A stretch of 18,239 nucleotides of DNA. Origin: Cyclobacteriaceae bacterium (lineage in GTDB: Bacteria; Bacteroidota; Bacteroidia; Cytophagales; Cyclobacteriaceae). Both the position numbers and the translations under genes were made by a program. Shown here piece after piece: positions 1 to 8,047 of the stretch (position 1 is the first letter of the stretch; the number at the start of each line of letters is the position of its first letter). The DNA lies in assembly GCA_030589835.1 (NCBI GenBank), contig JAUUZS010000013.1, forward strand, positions 1 to 18,239, given 5' to 3'. Below the pieces are notes generated by a model. That model made no database searches, had not been told where the DNA came from, and was given only the letters and a program-made list of their open reading frames with translations.

Positions 1-359
1 CATGCCTTAACTACCTGAAACATCTGAAAATAAGAGCACAATACAAATTGGCTAACAACGAGGAGATCAGACGAAAGGAACAGGAAGTTCACGATAATGT
101 TGTCGCCTTGGAACTCGAGCAGCGAATAGACCATGTGATCAATGAATTGCCACCAGAGCGCAGGAAAATATTCAAGATGAGTCGGTATGAGGAATTGAAA
201 TACAAAGAAATAGCAGAGAAATTAAAAATATCAGTAAAGACGGTGGAAGCCCAAATGGGCAAAGCACTTAAGTTTTTACGGCTCCATTTAGCAGATTACT
301 TATCCCTGTTCATCATATTTATTTCAGACATTTTAATAAAATATTTAGGAGGAGAGTAG
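1..359 (+). CDS. ECF-type RNA polymerase sigma factor (5' end outside window)
   Basis: Extracytoplasmic-function sigma-70 factor that would direct RNA polymerase to target promoters when released by its anti-sigma factor. The frame is open from position 3 (reading CLNYLKHLKIRAQYKLANNEE) to the stop at 357-359, so the gene enters from the left edge and about the last 118 residues are visible. Region 4 is clear: an Asp/Glu-rich linker, then INELPPERRKIF and a helix-turn-helix around YKEIAEKLKISVKTVEAQMG, with a hydrophobic tail (LSLFIIFISDILIKYL) common in Bacteroidota FecI-like factors. Region 2 (core binding and -10 recognition) is not in the window. A FecR-like gene starts 41 nt downstream, the normal partner arrangement. 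The ATG-less piece beginning at 48 is only an internal TTG and not the true start. Family assignment is secure; the target regulon is unknown. Confidence 0.93.
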   Translation, partial: CLNYLKHLKIRAQYKLANNEEIRRKEQEVHDNVVALELEQRIDHVINELPPERRKIFKMSRYEELKYKEIAEKLKISVKTVEAQMGKALKFLRLHLADYLSLFIIFISDILIKYLGGE

Positions 360-400
360 GGTTAAATGGCATCTCAGTTGTCAATAGTTCAGAAGAGTAG

Positions 401-1420
401 ATGAAGCGAGGAAAGCAACATATTGATGAGGAACGGTTAATCCGTTTTATTATCGGCGAAACCGATGACAATGAGAAGGTTATGATCAGGCGATGGATCA
501 ATCTTTCTGCAGAGAACAAGGCACAATTCGAAAATCTTCAGAAAATTTGGACATTAACCAAAGTCCCAACAAATGTAAAACCCGCCAATGTTAATGTTGA
601 TCTGGCCTGGAAGGGGTTGAAAAACAGAATGGATCAGTACTCAGAAATTGAAAAAAGACACCTCCCAAAACAAAGATCACTTTCATTTTATCTTGTTCGT
701 GTAGCGGCAGTTTTCGTCGTTGGTGTATTGGTGTATTCCCTTTTCCGGTATCAATCCCAGCAATTGGAGCAAGTGTATCTGGCCTCAAGCGATTCTACCA
801 TCACAAACAGCCCCTTGCCAGATGGCACAATCATCGCATTAAATCACCTTACCACCATCGAATATCCTGAGGAGTTTTCACAAAACGAACGTAGGGTAAA
901 GCTAAAGGGCGAAGCTTTTTTTAAGGTTAAAAAGGACACGGCAAAACCATTTATTATCGAAGCACAGCACGCAATTATTACGGTACTTGGAACCTCCTTT
1001 AATGTGAAAGCACTGGAGGAAGATGTTGCGGTAGAAGTTTTGGTAGAAGAAGGATTGGTGGAATTATCCAATCCGGATCACACTCAATCGACGAAACTGC
1101 ATGTTGGCGAAAAAGGGATTTTCATTAAAGAAACCAATGAGGTGAAAAAGGAAGTCGATATTGATGCGGAGTCACTTTATTGGCTCAACAAGACCTTACT
1201 TTTTAGAAATACTGACCTTTCGGCGGTATTCGAAACCCTGGAACGTTTATATAATTTGGAAATACAAGTCGAAAATCCTTTGATTCTGAATTGTCGGTTA
1301 ACGGCAAAATTCAGTAATGAAACCATAGATCATATTATTGATCATATTTCTACTATTTTTGAATTGGAAATTGTAAAAGATGATGAAAATATATTGATCA
1401 AGGGGAATGGCTGTCAGTAA
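401..1420 (+). CDS. FecR-family anti-sigma factor with DUF4974 domain
   Basis: Inner-membrane anti-sigma regulator predicted to hold the upstream ECF sigma factor and release it on an outer-membrane signal. The 339 residues read in the usual order: a cytoplasmic N-terminal segment (about 1-95, with the RFIIGETDDNEKVMIRRWI sigma-binding-type start), one membrane segment (about 97-115, VRVAAVFVVGVLVYSLF), a periplasmic FecR domain (about 128-222, with the typical LPDGTIIALNHLTTIEYPEEF and VKLKGEAFFKV blocks followed by VLGTSFNVKA), and a C-terminal DUF4974/STN-like domain (about 263-333). The length is normal for Bacteroidota FecR proteins. The ATG at 401 is preferred because the ATG at 366 is in another frame that stops at once. 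The gene follows the sigma gene by 41 nt and overlaps the next gene by 14 nt, so the three are probably one transcript. Confidence 0.93.
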   Translation: MKRGKQHIDEERLIRFIIGETDDNEKVMIRRWINLSAENKAQFENLQKIWTLTKVPTNVKPANVNVDLAWKGLKNRMDQYSEIEKRHLPKQRSLSFYLVRVAAVFVVGVLVYSLFRYQSQQLEQVYLASSDSTITNSPLPDGTIIALNHLTTIEYPEEFSQNERRVKLKGEAFFKVKKDTAKPFIIEAQHAIITVLGTSFNVKALEEDVAVEVLVEEGLVELSNPDHTQSTKLHVGEKGIFIKETNEVKKEVDIDAESLYWLNKTLLFRNTDLSAVFETLERLYNLEIQVENPLILNCRLTAKFSNETIDHIIDHISTIFELEIVKDDENILIKGNGCQ

Positions 1421-3335
1421 ACATTTATTTTTTTACCTATTTATTTTTCTCCCATTAATTGGATTTTCTCAAGAAAATATACTGAAACGAGAAATAAGTT
1501 TTGAGGTAAATAACCAAAAGCTGGAAAGCGTGCTTCTCGGCATTGCCAATATTGGCGATTTTAGCTTCTCCTACAATCCGCAAATTATCCCTGGTGACAG
1601 TGCAGTAAATATTAGTGTTTCCAATTCGAGTGTGAAAGAAGTATTGGATGTGATTTTCCATAAAAAAATTGTGTATAAAGTAAGTGGGAATCATTTGATT
1701 TTGCTTAAAAATAAGCCTGTTAAGGTTAAAGAGAACATCAGTTTTGAGGTGAGCGGTTATGTCTTTGACGCAAAAACAGGCGAACGATTGATTTCAACGA
1801 CCATTTATGAAGTATATACCCTGACCTCTACCATCACAGACGAGCAAGGGCATTATACCCTTAACGTGACGAAAAAATTTGATGAATTTGGCCTTGCTTA
1901 CAGTAAGCGTCAATTTGTAGATACGCTGATCCTTGTTCAACCTGCCGATATGAATATCGATATTTCGCTTCGGCCAAAGTGGAATCAGCAGGAATTGGCG
2001 CTAAAAGAACCAAACTTCCAAGCCTCGGTGAAGCCATTAGATAATATTGCCATCGTTCAGAAATTTGTCCCAAAGGATCAGTTTGTGCGCTCAGATAACA
2101 TCGATGTAATAGAACGAAGAATGGCTCAGATATCCTTCATTCCAAAAATCGGTACCAATACCAAAATGAGTGGATCAGTAGAAAATTCCTTTTCGCTAAA
2201 CGTATTGGCCGGATATTCTGCCGGAGTCAGTGTCATGGAAATTGGAGGATTAATGAACATCAATAAGCGGCATGTAACCGGGTTCCAGGTCGGCGGATTG
2301 AGTAATATTGTTGGAGGAAGAACACGTGGTGTTCAGGTAGCAGGATTGTCGAACAATAACCAGGGTTCACTGCATGGGCTTCAGGTGGCAGGGCTTAGTA
2401 ATATGGTGGTGGATACGATTAGGGGTGTGCAGCTTGCCGGAATCAGCAATATTCTTCAGGGCGGCATGAAAGGCTGGCAGCTTGCAGGGATCAGCAATGT
2501 GACTACAAAAAATGTAGATGGAGTACAGATGTCCGGCATATCTAACTTTGCCAAAGGCGATGTGGACATCATGCAAATCAGCGGAGTAATCAATATGGGA
2601 AGAAATATCAATGGAGTTCAAATTTCCGGAGTCGTGAATACGTCTACTGGGAAAGTTGGCGGTGTACAGCTTGCCGGAGTAGGCAATTTTGCCAGGGAAG
2701 TAAATGCCGGACAGATATCATCGATCATAAATATTGCGACAAAACGCGTAAAGGGTGTTCAACTTGCAGCAATTGTAAATTATGGAAAAGAGATCAAGGG
2801 AAGTCAAATTGCCCTCATTAATATTAGTGATACGGTTTCGGGTTTACCTATTGGGTTTATCAGTTTTGTTAGAAAAGGATACCAAAGGGTAGAACTTTCC
2901 GGGAATGAGGTCACGCTCACCAATCTTACCCTAAAAACAGGGGTGAACAAATTCTACAACATTTTTACAGCAGGATTACAGCCTGAACAAACCATCAACA
3001 CCTGGAGCTTCGGATATGGAATTGGGTTTGAAAATTCATGGGGCAGAAAAATCCGGCAAAGTATTGATCTTACGGCAAATTATGTTAGCGAAGAAAATAA
3101 ACCTTTTGGCACCTTCAATCTGCTCAATAAATTAAGAATAAATTATGCATACTTACTTGGCAAACGGACCTCAGTGTTTTTGGGCCCTTCTGTCAATGTC
3201 CATCTTTCGGCCTGGAAAGACAGTGATACTGGAGAATATCTATCTGGAATAGCTCCATACGCAATCAACACAACCATCGTAGGAAACACTCAAATGCAAC
3301 TTTGGATCGGTGGGCAATTTGGCTTCCGTTTTTAA
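1407..3335 (+). CDS. STN / carboxypeptidase-regulatory-like outer-membrane protein with tandem surface repeats
   Basis: Probable outer-membrane signal receiver of the sigma/FecR system. Visible in order over 642 residues: a signal peptide (1-22, ending GFSQ); an STN domain (about 28-101), the domain by which FecA-type receptors signal to FecR; a carboxypeptidase-regulatory-like beta-sandwich (about 115-190, VSGYVFDAKTGERLISTTIYE); about 13 tandem 14-16 residue repeats (276-478) of the form GVQLAGISN; and a C-terminal part (about 480-642) with alternating beta pattern ending FGFRF, as expected for an outer-membrane barrel. No TonB plug domain is seen, and the C-terminal part is far too short for a 22-strand receptor. 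The repeats resemble the surface repeats of the LA_2272-type family. The start overlaps the fecR-like gene by 14 nt, suggesting coupled translation. The architecture is clear; the role as receiver is inferred from the STN domain and gene order. Confidence 0.85.
   Translation: MAVSKHLFFYLFIFLPLIGFSQENILKREISFEVNNQKLESVLLGIANIGDFSFSYNPQIIPGDSAVNISVSNSSVKEVLDVIFHKKIVYKVSGNHLILLKNKPVKVKENISFEVSGYVFDAKTGERLISTTIYEVYTLTSTITDEQGHYTLNVTKKFDEFGLAYSKRQFVDTLILVQPADMNIDISLRPKWNQQELALKEPNFQASVKPLDNIAIVQKFVPKDQFVRSDNIDVIERRMAQISFIPKIGTNTKMSGSVENSFSLNVLAGYSAGVSVMEIGGLMNINKRHVTGFQVGGLSNIVGGRTRGVQVAGLSNNNQGSLHGLQVAGLSNMVVDTIRGVQLAGISNILQGGMKGWQLAGISNVTTKNVDGVQMSGISNFAKGDVDIMQISGVINMGRNINGVQISGVVNTSTGKVGGVQLAGVGNFAREVNAGQISSIINIATKRVKGVQLAAIVNYGKEIKGSQIALINISDTVSGLPIGFISFVRKGYQRVELSGNEVTLTNLTLKTGVNKFYNIFTAGLQPEQTINTWSFGYGIGFENSWGRKIRQSIDLTANYVSEENKPFGTFNLLNKLRINYAYLLGKRTSVFLGPSVNVHLSAWKDSDTGEYLSGIAPYAINTTIVGNTQMQLWIGGQFGFRF
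2232..2840 (+). repeat. About 13 tandem 14-16-codon repeats inside the STN protein
   Basis: Residues 276-478 of the 642-residue protein repeat a 14-16 residue unit with consensus G-V-Q-[LVI]-A-G-[LIV]-S-N followed by 5-7 variable residues that usually end just before the next Gly. Six consecutive units are exactly 16 residues; later units drop to 15 or 14 and diverge (ISGVVN, ISSIIN, LAAIVN). Such Asn/Gly-anchored short repeats with alternating hydrophobics suggest a beta-solenoid or repeated hairpins. The repeat is at protein level: synonymous sites differ between units, so it does not look like a recent DNA expansion. Confidence 0.85.
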
Positions 3336-3397
3336 GCATTGATGGGCGGTGCGGTCTAAAGGGCTCAGAAATATGCTGATAATGCAAGTTGACCAGT

Positions 3398-3480
3398 CCT
3401 TTGCATTCACCTTTCAGCCTTTAGCTTTTAACTTTTGGCCTTTATCCTTTATCCTTTAGCTTTTCAGCATTTACCTTTTA
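3398..3480 (+). repeat. Pyrimidine-rich heptamer array
   Basis: From 3418 to 3480 the sequence divides exactly into nine heptamers: CCTTTAG, CTTTTAA, CTTTTGG, CCTTTAT, CCTTTAT, CCTTTAG, CTTTTCA, GCATTTA, CCTTTTA. Two looser units precede it from 3398. It sits in the 236-bp spacer after the STN protein gene. Nothing coding is visible. A comparable array lies at 12656-12751. Confidence 0.7.
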
Positions 3481-3571
3481 ATTATTTTGAGGTATTGACG
3501 CCACGCTCATTTACATATTTTTACTTCCTATCATTTCTTGTTATATTCAAGCGTTTAACTATACCACATTT

Positions 3572-4435
3572 ATGAGTAATCGTTTTTTTACCAGCGAAAA
3601 GTTATGGATCACGATCAGCCTTTTGGCGATTTTTATCGTGATAATATTGCTAAGCAAAAGAGTAGATAAGACATTTCTTGTTATTGATTATGTGACGGTA
3701 GAAAAGGAAAATGACATAAGACCTGTAAAGGACAGTTTGGTTGTTCCTATCCTATATAACCATGTGCACCTTTTGAATAAACTGGGTAATGACGAACGTA
3801 AAAAACGCTTTATCGATATCTTGCTGCCTGCTATTCTTATTTATCAATATCAATTAAAATTAAAAAAAGAACATGTGAAAATACTCCAGAATAATTTGCG
3901 CTATTCATTGGAATGGACGCGTGAGGACAGCATGTTTATGAATACCACATTCGAGGACTATAAAACTAAAAATATAGATGAGTTGCTAAGACGGATGAAA
4001 CCTCCTCCCACAAGTCTAGTGCTAGCCCAGGCGGCTCTGGAAAGTGGATGGGGAAGCTCCAGATTTTTTAAGGAAGCGAATAATGTTTTTGGTATTTGGT
4101 CATTCGACTCCAACGAAAACCGTATCATGGCAAACGAATCCCGAAACGGGAAACCAATCCATCTGAAAAAGTACGAAAATCTACTGGGATCTGTTGAAGA
4201 TTATCATCTTTTGCTTGCCAGGTCTGCTACATATGCTGCATTCAGAAATTGTATTCATAGAGAAAATAATGTATTCGAATTGATTTGGTACCTCAGGATG
4301 TATTCCGAAAAAAGAAATGAATATGTGATCATGCTCCGAAACGTGATTGTTGCCAATGAACTCACCAAATGCGATAATTTTCGGCTGGATCCATATTTTT
4401 TTGATTATCCTGTTAGCAACAACACCCTATTTTGA
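3572..4435 (+). CDS. Membrane-anchored Bax-like glucosaminidase
   Basis: Predicted to cleave glycan strands (N-acetylglucosaminyl bonds) of peptidoglycan or a related polymer outside the inner membrane. The 287 residues begin with an uncleaved-type membrane anchor (about 11-29, LWITISLLAIFIVIILL), then a linker, then a glucosaminidase/Bax domain (about 135-275). The catalytic block LVLAQAALESGWGSSRF contains the expected Glu (E157), followed by ANNVFGIWSF and the SVEDYHLLLARSATYAAFR block typical of the Bax/FlgJ C-terminal type. The ATG at 3572 is the first in frame after a stop-rich spacer; no ribosome-binding site is seen, as is usual in Bacteroidota. Its stop overlaps the TTG start of the deacetylase gene, so the two are probably co-translated and act on the same glycan. 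Confidence 0.85.
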   Translation: MSNRFFTSEKLWITISLLAIFIVIILLSKRVDKTFLVIDYVTVEKENDIRPVKDSLVVPILYNHVHLLNKLGNDERKKRFIDILLPAILIYQYQLKLKKEHVKILQNNLRYSLEWTREDSMFMNTTFEDYKTKNIDELLRRMKPPPTSLVLAQAALESGWGSSRFFKEANNVFGIWSFDSNENRIMANESRNGKPIHLKKYENLLGSVEDYHLLLARSATYAAFRNCIHRENNVFELIWYLRMYSEKRNEYVIMLRNVIVANELTKCDNFRLDPYFFDYPVSNNTLF

Positions 4436-5511
4436 AACGTTCTATATTCAGCATGTATTATTTGCTTTTTATCCTGCTCACGTGTTTCAACTGTTTTTCG
4501 AACCGCGAAATACATAATGAGAATCCTGAGCAAATTGATCTTGGGGATCATAATAAAAAAGAAGTCGTCATGTTCGTGTATCATCGCTTTGAAAACAGCA
4601 AATACCCAAGCACCAACATCAGCATGGAGGATTTTCAGGCACATCTATCGTACCTGAAGAACAACAACTTCAAGGTGCTGACCTTTGGTGAAGCCGTAGA
4701 TTACATCAATAATCCTGAAATAGGACATCTCGAAAAAGTTGCTTGCCTTACGGTTGACGATGGATATCGCACCTTCAAAACCAATGCCATGCCAGTATTG
4801 CAAAAATTCGGATATCCGGCGACATTATTCATTAATTCTGAAAGTGTGGGAGGAGGATCATATTTAGACTGGAACGAACTTAAAGATGTTCATAATCAAG
4901 GCATTGAAATTGGGAATCACAGTCATGGTCATGCCTATTTTTTGAATATTCCAAAAAGAAATCGTATTGCTGCGTTTAAGAAGGACGTTCAGAAATGCCA
5001 GGAAGAAGTTAAGAGCCACCTTGGTTTCTATCCTGATGTATTTGCCTATCCGTATGGCGAATTCGATCTGGAAATGAAGAAGTTATTGAAGGAATTAAAA
5101 TTCAAAGCCGCAGCAGCTCAAAATTCAGGTGTCATCTATCTTCATGATAATTATGCGATCCCAAGATTCCCTATGGCAGGCCCGTATGTAAAAATTGAAG
5201 GCTTTATTGAAAAAGCCAATATGAAAGCATTGCGCATAAAAAGTGAAAATCCTGAATCTTTTGTAATGCCAGATCAAAATCCGCCAAAAATCACAATTGA
5301 AATTGACACTTCAGCGATTGACATATCAAGATATAATTGCTTCACTGCTGGGGAATGTGAAACAACACTCATTGGTAATACCATGACCATTCAGGCAAAA
5401 ACCAAACTGCAAAAACGAAGAACACTTTACACCATCACCGCTCCCTCAAAAAAAGGAAACGCATGGCATTGGTACAGTCATTTGTGGATACGAGCAGAGG
5501 TAAAGGAATAA
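4432..5511 (+). CDS. Secreted polysaccharide deacetylase (NodB-like, CE4)
   Basis: Predicted to remove N- or O-acetyl groups from a glycan. All CE4 motifs are present: the metal/catalytic Asp pair in LTVDDG (D109, D110), the zinc-binding His pair in NHSHGH (H163, H167), and the FAYPYGEFD motif (about 205-212). The opening block MFVYHRFENSKYPSTNIS is typical of the PgaB/IcaB-like branch. About 80 residues after the catalytic domain (about 283-359) form an unrecognised beta-rich tail. The 359-residue reading uses a TTG at 4432 inside TTGA, overlapping the previous stop; it gives a Lys-Arg before the hydrophobic signal segment. An ATG at 4453 (residue 8) is the alternative. A Cys near residue 18 or 21 could be a lipid anchor, but the lipobox is poor. 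Confidence 0.87.
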   Translation: MKRSIFSMYYLLFILLTCFNCFSNREIHNENPEQIDLGDHNKKEVVMFVYHRFENSKYPSTNISMEDFQAHLSYLKNNNFKVLTFGEAVDYINNPEIGHLEKVACLTVDDGYRTFKTNAMPVLQKFGYPATLFINSESVGGGSYLDWNELKDVHNQGIEIGNHSHGHAYFLNIPKRNRIAAFKKDVQKCQEEVKSHLGFYPDVFAYPYGEFDLEMKKLLKELKFKAAAAQNSGVIYLHDNYAIPRFPMAGPYVKIEGFIEKANMKALRIKSENPESFVMPDQNPPKITIEIDTSAIDISRYNCFTAGECETTLIGNTMTIQAKTKLQKRRTLYTITAPSKKGNAWHWYSHLWIRAEVKE

Positions 5512-5634
5512 GGACATCACACCTCCTAAAGGTGCTTTGATCACTTCTTCACCGAACATTCAATTAATGCATGGAAATCTCAAAAAATGTTTATACTTTT
5601 CATAAAATAATCAATTCATTTGTACTGAGCCGGC

Positions 5635-6363
5635 ATGAACACACTCAATCTACTTTTAGTCCTGATAAGTTTAGTATATTTCAATAATTTTCAAATCGAC
5701 AAGATGCATTCCCAGCAAGAAAAATTAATCGTAACCCAATGTGAAGATTTTCAACTCAATGGAAAAGGAGATCATCTGCAATGGAACCAAACCGAATGGA
5801 CAAAAATGTCGCTGCTCGACGAAGTGGAAGACAAATTTGAAACAAAGTTTAAAATGCTTTATTCAGAAACGGGCATTTATGTGCTAGCGTCTTGCGAAGA
5901 CAACATCATCAGCACTGACTATGAAACAGATCAGGGAGACATCTGGGAGGGTGATGTGTTTGAAGTTTTTCTTCACACCGACCCATCAAATCCACTATAC
6001 TTTGAATATGAAATTAATCCATTAAATACTGAATTGGTATTGCTTGTACCAAACACCGATGGTGATTTTTTCGGATGGGCACCATGGCATTATGAAGGAG
6101 ATCGCTTAGTAAAAAAAGCGGTTCATGTTTTGGGTGGTAAGGCAGAATCAGGAGCAAAAATCAGTGGATGGACGGCCGAAATGTTTTTTCCTTACACGCT
6201 ATTCAAGGCACTTAATAATGTACCCCCAAAGCCCGGGACAGAATGGACAGGGAATTTCTACCGAATGGATTACGATACGGGAAAACGTGTGAAATGGTGT
6301 TGGGCCCCTGTCGAAAGTACTTTTCATGAATACAAGAAATTCCGGCCAATAATATTTAAATAA
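5635..6363 (+). CDS. Secreted carbohydrate-binding family 9-like protein
   Basis: Likely a secreted sugar-binding beta-sandwich (CBM9-like/DOMON fold), without catalytic residues of its own. The 242 residues start with a signal peptide (about 1-18, LNLLLVLISLVYF); an alternative start at residue 24 would lose it. The body shows the CBM9-like blocks: KFKMLYSETGIYVLASCED, GDIWEGDVFEVFLHTD, YFEYEINPLNTELVLL, GWTAEMFFPYTLF, and the end WTGNFYRMDY followed by WCWAPVESTFHEYKKF. The sulfatase gene starts 14 nt downstream, so this protein probably binds or presents the glycan that the sulfatase acts on. A weak Bacteroidota-type -7 match (TTCATTTG, 5615-5622) lies 12 nt before the ATG, but it leaves almost no leader and is doubtful. 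Confidence 0.8.
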   Translation: MNTLNLLLVLISLVYFNNFQIDKMHSQQEKLIVTQCEDFQLNGKGDHLQWNQTEWTKMSLLDEVEDKFETKFKMLYSETGIYVLASCEDNIISTDYETDQGDIWEGDVFEVFLHTDPSNPLYFEYEINPLNTELVLLVPNTDGDFFGWAPWHYEGDRLVKKAVHVLGGKAESGAKISGWTAEMFFPYTLFKALNNVPPKPGTEWTGNFYRMDYDTGKRVKWCWAPVESTFHEYKKFRPIIFK

Positions 6364-6377
6364 AATAACCTTGTCAT

Positions 6378-7826
6378 ATGTATATTTTTAGTTCTACACT
6401 CAAAGCTTTTCTGACAGTAATGTGTAGTGTTTTGTTGTTTTCAGCGTGTAACAAAAAGCCATCCAAGCCCAATATCCTTTTCATTTTTGCCGACGATCAG
6501 GCATACAACACCATCCATGCGCATGGAAATGATGAAATAATTACACCTAATCTGGACAAACTCACCAAGGAAGGGGTAACGTTCACACATGCCTATAATA
6601 TGGGCGCCTGGCATGGTGCAGTTTGTGTGGCTTCAAGAACGATGCTCAATACTGGCAGGTTTGTTTGGCGTGCCCACAAAAACGAAAAGAAGTTAAAAGA
6701 GCTGGCTCAAAAACGACAACTCTGGAGTCAGATGATGGAAGATGCAGGATATGAAACCTATTTTAGCGGCAAGTGGCATGTGAAAGTCTCGCCGGACAGC
6801 ATATTCAATCATGTATCACACATTCGTCCGGGAATGCCCAACCAAACCGAGGCAGGCTATAACAGACCAATTGAAGGACAGGAAGATGTGTGGTCACCCT
6901 ATGACACCTCCTTTGATGGCTTTTGGAAAGGAGGGAAACACTGGAGCGAAGTACTGGCTGACGATGCAGAAGTATTTCTGGATAGCGCCGCCAAAAGCGA
7001 TAAACCTTTTTTTATGTATCTGGCATTTAATGCCCCTCATGATCCCAGGCAATCTCCCAAAGAATTTGTAGATAAGTATCCTGTAGAAAATATTGCTATT
7101 CCTGAAAGCTATCAGCCGGAATATCCATATAATGGTAAAATCGGTTATGGAAGAAGCCTGCGCGATGAGCGTCTGGCACCTTTCCCCAGGACTGAATATG
7201 CTGTCAAAGTGAACCGTCAGGAATATTACGCCATCATTACCCATATGGATGAGCAAATAAAAAGAATCCTTGCTGCCTTGGAGAAAACCGGAAAGCGAGA
7301 CAATACCTACATCTTTTTCACTTCCGACCATGGACTTGCATGTGGCAGTCATGGCTTGATGGGAAAACAAAGCATGTATGACCATAGCGTCAGGCCTCCA
7401 ATGATTGTGATCGGACCTGACATCCCGAAAAATCAGCAATCAGATGCTGATGTCTATCTTCAGGACGTCATGGCTTCGGCCCTTGAATTGGCAGGAGTCG
7501 AAAAACCGGATTTTGTGGAGTTCAACAGCCTGGTCGCCCTTGCCAAAGGAAAGGCGGATAAAGGAAATTACGATGCCATATACGGGTGCTACACTGATGC
7601 GCAAAGGATGATCCGCAAGGATGGATATAAACTTATTGTTTACCCGAAAGCAGAAACGACATTGTTGTTTGATATGGTCAATGATCCCCTGGAATTGGCT
7701 AATCTCAGTGGCGAAGAAAAACACAGTGAATTAAAACAAAAACTATTCAACGATTTGATTGAGCTTCAAGTGGGGATGGAAGACACTACAGACATCATAT
7801 CCATATTTCCGAAATTGGCGCTTTAA
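6378..7826 (+). CDS. Lipoprotein sulfatase, family S1 (variant CxAxR motif)
   Basis: Type I sulfatase expected to hydrolyse sulfate esters on a carbohydrate. The 482 residues open with a lipoprotein signal (LLFSAC, lipid Cys C24). The alkaline-phosphatase-like fold shows metal ligands in FADDQ (D39, D40), the active-site block VCVASRTMLNTG with the formylglycine-forming Cys C83 and Arg R87, GKWH (K132, H134), NAPHDP (H221), TSDHG (D317, H318) and MGKQ (K330). In the C83 motif the usual Pro at +2 is Ala; C-x-A-x-R is tolerated in some sulfatases. Length is normal. It lies 14 nt after the CBM9-like gene. Substrate is not readable from sequence. No sulfatase-maturating enzyme (anSME) gene lies in the window, so it must be encoded elsewhere. 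Confidence 0.9.
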   Translation: MYIFSSTLKAFLTVMCSVLLFSACNKKPSKPNILFIFADDQAYNTIHAHGNDEIITPNLDKLTKEGVTFTHAYNMGAWHGAVCVASRTMLNTGRFVWRAHKNEKKLKELAQKRQLWSQMMEDAGYETYFSGKWHVKVSPDSIFNHVSHIRPGMPNQTEAGYNRPIEGQEDVWSPYDTSFDGFWKGGKHWSEVLADDAEVFLDSAAKSDKPFFMYLAFNAPHDPRQSPKEFVDKYPVENIAIPESYQPEYPYNGKIGYGRSLRDERLAPFPRTEYAVKVNRQEYYAIITHMDEQIKRILAALEKTGKRDNTYIFFTSDHGLACGSHGLMGKQSMYDHSVRPPMIVIGPDIPKNQQSDADVYLQDVMASALELAGVEKPDFVEFNSLVALAKGKADKGNYDAIYGCYTDAQRMIRKDGYKLIVYPKAETTLLFDMVNDPLELANLSGEEKHSELKQKLFNDLIELQVGMEDTTDIISIFPKLAL

Positions 7827-7963
7827 CGATTTTTTGGTTCTTGTTACACATGCATGAACCAGGCAGATATAAAGCGGACATATGAATTTAGCATAGGCAA
7901 AATGGATAACACCAATATGACTTTTACAAAATTCTTTCTATAGGTCTAATGTAGTGAAGGCAA

Positions 7964-7997
7964 TATTCAGTTGCTTAGGCTGAATAAATATTATTCA
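7964..7997. promoter_or_regulatory. Two mutually exclusive hairpins sharing one arm
   Basis: TATTCAG (7964-7970) pairs perfectly with CTGAATA (7980-7986) around a 9-nt loop, while the overlapping TGAATAA (7981-7987) pairs perfectly with TTATTCA (7991-7997) around a 3-nt loop. The two stems compete for the same bases. This geometry could be a switch or chance in AT-rich DNA. Confidence 0.3.
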
Positions 7998-8047
7998 CCG
8001 GAATAAGAACGACATTTTTTTTTAGCGTTTTTCATTTCATGGTTACA

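Noticed and set aside
6894..7439. 181-residue open frame on the - strand
   Set aside because: It lies wholly antisense inside the well-supported sulfatase gene and its translation shows no domain pattern; it is a shadow frame.
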